Assembly (NCBI GenBank): GCA_947652115.1
Contig: OX393563.1
Coordinates: 29,995,205-30,059,204 of the forward strand
DNA: 64,000 nucleotides
Reading direction: 5' to 3'
DNA from: Blastomussa wellsi
Lineage: Eukaryota > Cnidaria > Anthozoa > Scleractinia > Plerogyridae
Within the stretch, counting starts at the first letter, position 1. Each line of letters starts with the position of its first letter. The notes under the pieces are model-generated. The model worked only from the letters and a program-made list of their open reading frames with translations, made no database searches and was not told the origin of the DNA. Shown piece by piece: positions 58,137 to 64,000 of this stretch. A program made the translations under genes and the position numbers.

Positions 58137-61100
58137 ATGCTGTCTTTTTCCGCCTTTTTGGCTTTGCTTTGTATTTCTGGCTGCCTTGGGTCCAATAATG
58201 TGTATCATCTGAACGAACGCGATTTTGAGAACTACATCCGGGATAAGGACATTATGCTTGTTGATTTCTTCGCGCCGTGGTGAGTTGAATCAAATATTGA
58301 CATTGTTGAATAGAACGCTTCACGCTTGGCTGCGTTGTTACCCTAGAGTACAAGTGATTGTTGCTTTTTTTTGTACACGAGGTCTCAATATGTTTTTCAG
58401 GGCGTTCATAATATTTCCAAGTTTTAATTCGAATTTTATTCGGATTCAAAATTAAAGAATCCGCGATTTAGCGAGGTAGAGATCATACAATATTGTTGTC
58501 TCTCTAGCAGACTCGCCGAGGAAGAAAACCAGCATTCTGCTACATTTCAGCGGTTTATTTCTAAAATAATAATAAAACATCGTTCCTCATAATTCCTTGA
58601 GTTTGATATATAATTACAAATTGTCTTCGTAAAGATCAGGCTTCTCTTTGGCTACTGGACTGATGACGGTCAACAGGAAGTTAATCAACAGGTAGATCCG
58701 TGTGCATACATATATATATTTTTGCTTTAAAACCCTGAAAATAGACATTCACGGGAACATTTATTGTTCTACATTTTATTTTTCAAAACGACCAGGACAT
58801 CAAAATGGCTTCAAATTCAAATCATTGGATCCTAACTCCATCGAACTTCTATCCGGATGTATCAATTGAAGGCGTCCTCGACAACAACTGAGTGGAAAAT
58901 AGTTCTGACTTGAACATTTATACAACAATGCTGTCATGGGTTGTTATGATTGCAGGCACCAGCGAATCTGATTGACAGTATAGAAACACCCTGCAACGAA
59001 ACAAAACGTTTTAAATTTATTTGGAAAACCTTTTGCAAAACGTAATTCTGTCGGATGTATAGTCAGAAATTATCGAAAAAAATATGACAAATGTAAAGCG
59101 TTACTTGATATTGCAAATCCACTGTAAGACCTGGACTGTAAAGGTGCTTCAAACGAATTCAAACTAAACCAAAATCTCTCAACGAAAACGTCAGTTCTTG
59201 TTAGCAAACAAGAACAAACTATCTTGATCTACCACCTTCCAACAAAGTCATTTGCTTAGCTAGAGCAGATCAAGGTTTGAACAGCCCTTGTTTTGGGAAC
59301 TGATGTTTTGATTTAGATCTCAGTTGAAGGGCGTGTACTCATTCAGTCATTAAACCGCTAGATCAGTAAACTCAATTTTTAACACTTTTGGCATTTACCA
59401 ATAAAATAGATTAGATCGCCTGCCACAATTCTGTTCATAGCAGGCCTACCCCTGTTCTTCTTGGCCACATGTATGCCAAAACAATCTCAGAAGTGACTGA
59501 TCGAGAACGAGTCACGAGTCTGTCTGTCATCATGTTGCCAATTTCCCTCTTCTCCAAGTTCGAATCTAGTAATTGGTCGAAAACTAACCTGAAAAATGGC
59601 TCTGCTTGCTGAAACACTGCAGAGGCACTTGCAGTTTAATAAAATTGCCGCACATATTTTTTGTTAAAGTAGCCAATCAGGACGCTCGGATTATCCTAGT
59701 TTTTTATAAATACGCTTTAAAGCTAGGTGGTTTTGTTAATTTGCCCGTAACATTCATTTTACAGTTTTTCTGTTTTTCTCGTTTTAGTTTTTTCTGTTTG
59801 ATTATCACTAAGTATTCCAGCCTCTTACATCGTTCGGCTTTCATCCACGATAATTATTCATTTTCAATTTTTTTAGGTGCACACATTGCCAGGAACTAAG
59901 TCCCGAGTTGGACGCAGCCGCAGATCAGCTCGCTACTAAGAATGAGTATGCTTTTGCTAAGGTGAGCTGCGCTTTGTAAACCCCAGATTCCCTCGATAAG
60001 ACGTGCGCGCAGGGAATTATGGTAGTTGTACTCATCACGCGCATGACATCTTCGAGACTTGGCGCGCGAAAATGAACACCATGATTCCCTGTGCGCGAAT
60101 TGATTAGCCTGCGTAAAAGGGTGGAAGGGGGAGGGGGGCTGGTGAGATTCTGTCAGCTTCGTTTATATGCCAGGCATCAAAACTGTACTAATAACGAGGA
60201 TTTTTTTTTGTATTTAAATAATTTTTATTTTCTTTACAAACAAGCAAATCTACATACATCCACACATATACTAACAAAACATACAGGGTGATCAAGAAAC
60301 GAAATTGGAAGTTAAATAATTAATAAATTAATAAATGTTTCCTATGGTTGAGCACGAATATAAGTTAAAAGATTTTCCCATTTATTGCAATGTTTAGTCA
60401 ACTTATTATGCTTGACTGCTATTTGTCGCTCTATGTCATAAAAAATCTTAATCTTAGCTGCGAAAACCTTCAATTAATGATGCTTTCATATTATGCAGTT
60501 TGCATTTATGGATAAAAAACTTTGCCATGAGTCGGAATCAGGTGATTCACTTCACTTTCTCTAAACTCGCCGAATAATAGTTGTAAGCGTTATGTTGTCT
60601 ACACAAAAATTATGTTTTCTAAACCAAGATATAAGAGCTTGCCAAAAGGCCTCTGTACACTTACAATGAAAAAACGCTAAAGCGAAGATGACTAAAAACC
60701 AGATTATTATGAACTCGCGAAAAGGAAAGTTTACCTCTGTCAATAAAAATTTAATTCTGTGAGCCGGGAGATTTTAGGAAAATGCCGTGTTCGCTGCTTT
60801 GGAATGACCAGGAGTTAAAAGCCCTTTTCTTTTTTTAACAGGTAGATTGTGTTAACGACGGCAAGCAATTGTGTCAGCGATTCAACATACAAGGCTACCC
60901 TACCATCAAATTATTCAAATATGGTCAATATGTTGGCGACTATGTTGGACAGCGAGACAGAAGTAAGTAATAAAAGATTTTGACGAGTTTCTAATCTTGT
61001 CAAACAGAATTACATGCACACCTTCACTGGCAAAGGAAGGGAAATGTAGTTTTCAATTCAACGCACATTTTGTCCCCTCCCTCGACCTCTCCTGTCCCAG

Positions 61101-63466
61101 TATGACAAGACACGTTGCGCTAACACAGAAATGAATTTTGCCATTGTCAAACATTTTTAGTGTTTCTGTGGGTTCCAATTGCAACAAAATTTGACTTACC
61201 ATACACTGCGACCTATCTTTACACTAAAATGCAGCCAAATGGTGATTACAAATTACCCGTTGATAATCAGGCAATAAATTTAACACAATTTAAAATTATG
61301 CTTAACTTAACACCGAATTTAACTCTTAATAGTCTACGAGACTGAATCATATATTTTGCAGGACTGTTCAAGTGAGAAGTTTTTCAAAAAGGTTTTTCTT
61401 TCTATGTTCTTGAAATTGGCACTCGCCGTCACGTCTCCTTGTGCAAAGTGACTTTCGCACGCGCTCCCATGCTCGCCCACGGTGAGGAACTACCCGTAAT
61501 CTATCCTGGTAAAGGTCTCTCGTGAATTCGACAAGAGAACTTGAGGGACAAGACGTCCTTATTAAAGAGTTAGTGCGTTGTAGGCTCTCAGATCTCAGAT
61601 CCTGTAACGTGCTCTCTATAAACTATCAACAATACCACTATGTTGTGTAACGAAATGTTCACAAAATACCCAATAAGACAATAAACTATTATACTGCTAT
61701 GATTTCCGCAGGCTCGCTGATGCAGTACGTTGACTCGGTGGCATCGACTTTCAGACAGAATGCACCGCTGACTAGTGGAGTGCCAAAACCTTTATCGCTT
61801 GCTCAGGCAGCTAACTTCAAGCCTCAGGCTCAGGTGTTCCCCTCGCACCATGCCTCCGCCGTCCACGCTCCCGCCGCGGCCGTGGCACCGACGTTTATGA
61901 ATCACGCAAATATGCACGCCAAGAACCCGTCGCTTATGCATTCCTTTTATGGCTCCTCTGCGCATGCGCAAAACCCTGCAAATACTGCTGCGTTTCTTGG
62001 CTCGAGTCTTCCGCTGCAGCAAGCGAGCCCAGATTCTTTGCAGTCCAAGTTTGGTAACTTGGCATCACTGGACATTTATAGGGCCAAACTTAAAATGATC
62101 GCAGCATACAAGAATTATCAGCGCCGGCTTAAAGAATACCGACTTAAGCTGACATCTGTGGGTAAAGCCAATGTGAATCCCAGTCCCCAAGGGTTCGCAG
62201 GCGCGGTTACTCAACCACCTCGTCCTGGTGTGAACGCGTTTGCTCAGCCACAGTCTTATCGCTGATATTATCGACCCGAAGCTTTAGCAGCTCAGAATGT
62301 ACAAATAAACCGTGCATATCCCCAGGCCGGATACGGGGGTTATCCGAGTCAGTTTGCAAGTCCGTACGGTTATAAAGCTGTAGCCAGCATTCCGTATTAT
62401 AGAAGTAAAACGTTTCGTGGTGGAAAACGACATCATGCAAAGCAGAGAAGACCTGCTCAACGTCTCGCAACCGTGAGGAAACCCGCGTTCAGCCCGCACA
62501 GTGGACCAGCGCAAGTAAACAATCGAGCAGGTTATTATTACAAGCAGCAACAACCACCACGATTTAGGCAACAGCCACCGCCACAACAACAACAACAACA
62601 ACAACAACAACAGCAGTTCAGACAACAGCCACAGCGACAACAATTCCAACAAGAGCCTCAACAGAAATTACGGCAACCGCCACAACAACGAGAACAGCGA
62701 CAGCAATTCCAACAAGAGCCTCAACAGGAATTAAGACAACAACCACAACAACGAAAACAGCAACAGCAATTCCAAGAGCCCCAACAGGAATTACAACAAG
62801 AACAACGACAACAATTCCAAGAAGATCCTCACAAAGAACAAACAAATTACAAACAGCAACAGGACTACAAGACGCCACAGGTATTCAAAGAGATCACACA
62901 ATTATTATTTTAGGTTCTTATACTCTGCAGAACACTCTGATCTCTTTTAATCTGGGCCATATCATATTATGTCTGAAATACGAGTGGGAAACATAATAAT
63001 AGGCAAGTAAGTTGTATTGTTTTCTATAGAAGGGTTAAATTCGACTCGCGGATCTAGGGAAGGGCTGCGTCGTAGAATCTAAAGGTCTCTCCTCTTGTGT
63101 TTTTTCCAGGCATCCCAACCCGTGGGTAAACCAGCTCTTCCCATCCCTGAACAGTCAAGCGATTCACCAGCAAAGCCAGATACTTCAGCTCTAAAGGATC
63201 TCAAGGCAGACATAGAGAATGCCATCCAGGATGCATTGAGAAACGCGGTTTCAAAAGACAGCGAGAAGAATAAGCCGAGTCCCACTGTTCATGTTGATGG
63301 CGAGAGAGCTAAGCCCCAGTCAACTGCGGCTGCTCCCGAACAAACAGGTTCTGGTTCTGGTGCCCAGTCGCAGAGCGATACATCGCATGGCTCGGGCACC
63401 ATTGGAGATACCGTGACTGGAGATGCCGCGGGGAGTGGATCGGGTGTAAAACCGGATTCTCCATAA
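58137..63466 (+). CDS. Secreted thioredoxin/PDI-like protein with Gln-rich tail, interrupted by one in-frame UGA
   Basis: Exons 58137-58279, 59877-59961, 60842-60962, 61712-62880 and 63110-63466; every phase closes. A hydrophobic signal peptide (about 1-18) precedes a thioredoxin fold. The active site is Trp-Cys-Thr-His-Cys (48-52), where PDIs usually have CGHC, and cis-Pro96 sits in QGYPTIKLF. It looks like a single PDI a-type domain, acting in the secretory pathway or outside the cell. Then come an Ala/Pro/His-rich region (about 130-215), a basic helix-like part (SLDIYRAKLKMIAAYKNYQR) and a Tyr-rich part. A Gln/Pro-rich stretch (62540-62880) and a Ser/Gly-rich end (VKPDSP) follow, with no KDEL-type signal. 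UGA at 62263-62265 (codon 301) would stop translation at 300 residues, but the same frame stays open to the donor at 62881 and continues in phase to 63466 (624 residues otherwise). Sequence error, nonsense allele, a 63-nt intron or recoding are possible. I do not recognise an orthologue. Confidence 0.75.
60136..60841. other. Intron without recognised content
   Basis: Intron of the thioredoxin-like gene between 59961 and 60842. It is AT-rich, with a T/A-run around 60200-60360. I see no repeat with a second copy in the window. Confidence 0.4.
62540..62880 (+). repeat. CAA/CAG-rich coding tandem repeat
   Basis: It codes a pure Gln run (62584-62613, mostly CAA with terminal CAG). Imperfect peptide repeats of about 15-20 residues follow, built on QQ(Q/E)PQQ(E/K)LRQ, QQFQQEP and QREQRQQ. 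Mixed CAA/CAG usage within an open frame indicates a coding repeat, not a simple microsatellite. Confidence 0.85.
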
Positions 63467-63920
63467 AAGACAATTCAAGATGAAGGATTACTTATTCTGA
63501 TTCTAGCGCACAGGAACTTTTAAAAAAACTGACATTGAAACAGAACTCTTTAAGCGTTCAGTATGTTTTTGCACCTTTCTGTTGGTATTTCAAATTAAAC
63601 TAAGTTCGATCGATTGGCACGTGCAGTCCATCAGCACATCACGTGGCTATCGCTGCCTTCCTAATTGCAGAAACCCAACAGATCGACATTAATGAATTAA
63701 ACAGGCTTTATCTAAACTGGCTTGAGTCCTAAAAGCCTGACTCTTTCGTGCCTTGCTTTCGCTTGTTATATAACCTTTTTTTCTTTCATCCTATGTCCAA
63801 GGCAGTAAATCGCGATCGTTTAGAACTATATGGCCAAAATGTCCATTTGTGTTCATTAGAGTCAGTTTATTTTGTATAGATTCGATATAGATCAAACCAA
63901 AGACGTATAACATAAAAGAA

Positions 63921-63926
63921 AATAAA
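63921..63926 (+). terminator. Candidate poly(A) signal of the thioredoxin-like gene
   Basis: AATAAA about 455 nt after the stop at 63466, inside a T-rich 3' region. I see no other gene in 63467-64000. Confidence 0.45.
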
Positions 63927-64000
63927 ATTATTTTTCTACTTGATCGTTTAATTCAAGTGTTAAAGAAACAACCCAATGTGAACGAATGTCAATATTATAA

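Noticed and set aside
62284..62878. Long minus-strand frames rich in Leu and Val opposite the Gln-rich exon
   Set aside because: They are the antisense shadow of CAA/CAG repeats and have no independent coding evidence.
63485..63540. ATGA ... TGAC pair as a SECIS element for the UGA in the thioredoxin-like gene
   Set aside because: The intervening sequence does not form a convincing stem or the apical AA loop by eye.

Overview
The window is nuclear DNA of an animal, most likely an anthozoan cnidarian and plausibly a stony coral. Genes are split into many short exons with clean GT-AG introns, the proteins look metazoan, and introns and spacers are packed with small palindromic (MITE-like) and tRNA-derived (SINE-like) repeats. 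The species call is an inference. A 200-base run of N (23167-23366) marks an assembly gap.

Layout. 1-18838 (+): the 3' part of YTHDC2, the m6A-binding DExH RNA helicase, in 34 exons that keep phase throughout (1134 residues visible, N-terminus outside the window). 20112-32651 (-): a Kelch-like (BTB-BACK-Kelch) cluster with two intact two-exon genes (25511-27636 and 29784-32651), one decayed copy (20112-22842) and one isolated BTB fragment (28121-28222). 34951-36720 (-): a small two-exon gene for an unrecognised 151-residue coiled-coil protein. It is head-to-head with MSH3, 36944-56653 (+), 23 exons, complete from the PCNA-binding motif to the ATPase. 58137-63466 (+): a secreted thioredoxin/PDI-like protein with a CTHC active site and long low-complexity, Gln-rich tails, whose reading frame is crossed by one in-frame UGA.

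Exon coordinates were placed by hand from protein similarity, GT-AG sites and phase. In YTHDC2, MSH3, both Kelch-like genes and the small gene all phases close. YTHDC2 (meiotic RNA regulation) and MSH3 (mismatch repair) are not known to act together, and I see no functional cluster linking the neighbours. The Kelch-like genes are a local tandem duplication.

Most of the remaining sequence is repeat-derived: at least nine copies of one SINE-like family, several copies of others, TTAA-flanked palindromic MITEs, elements with 5-bp target duplications, and local tandem arrays. The observations most worth checking are the in-frame UGA in the PDI-like gene, the Tyr-Arg (rather than Tyr-Lys) mismatch-wedge pair in MSH3, the divergent promoter of MSH3, the long Ala/His/Pro-rich tail of YTHDC2, and the BTB fragments tied to repeats.
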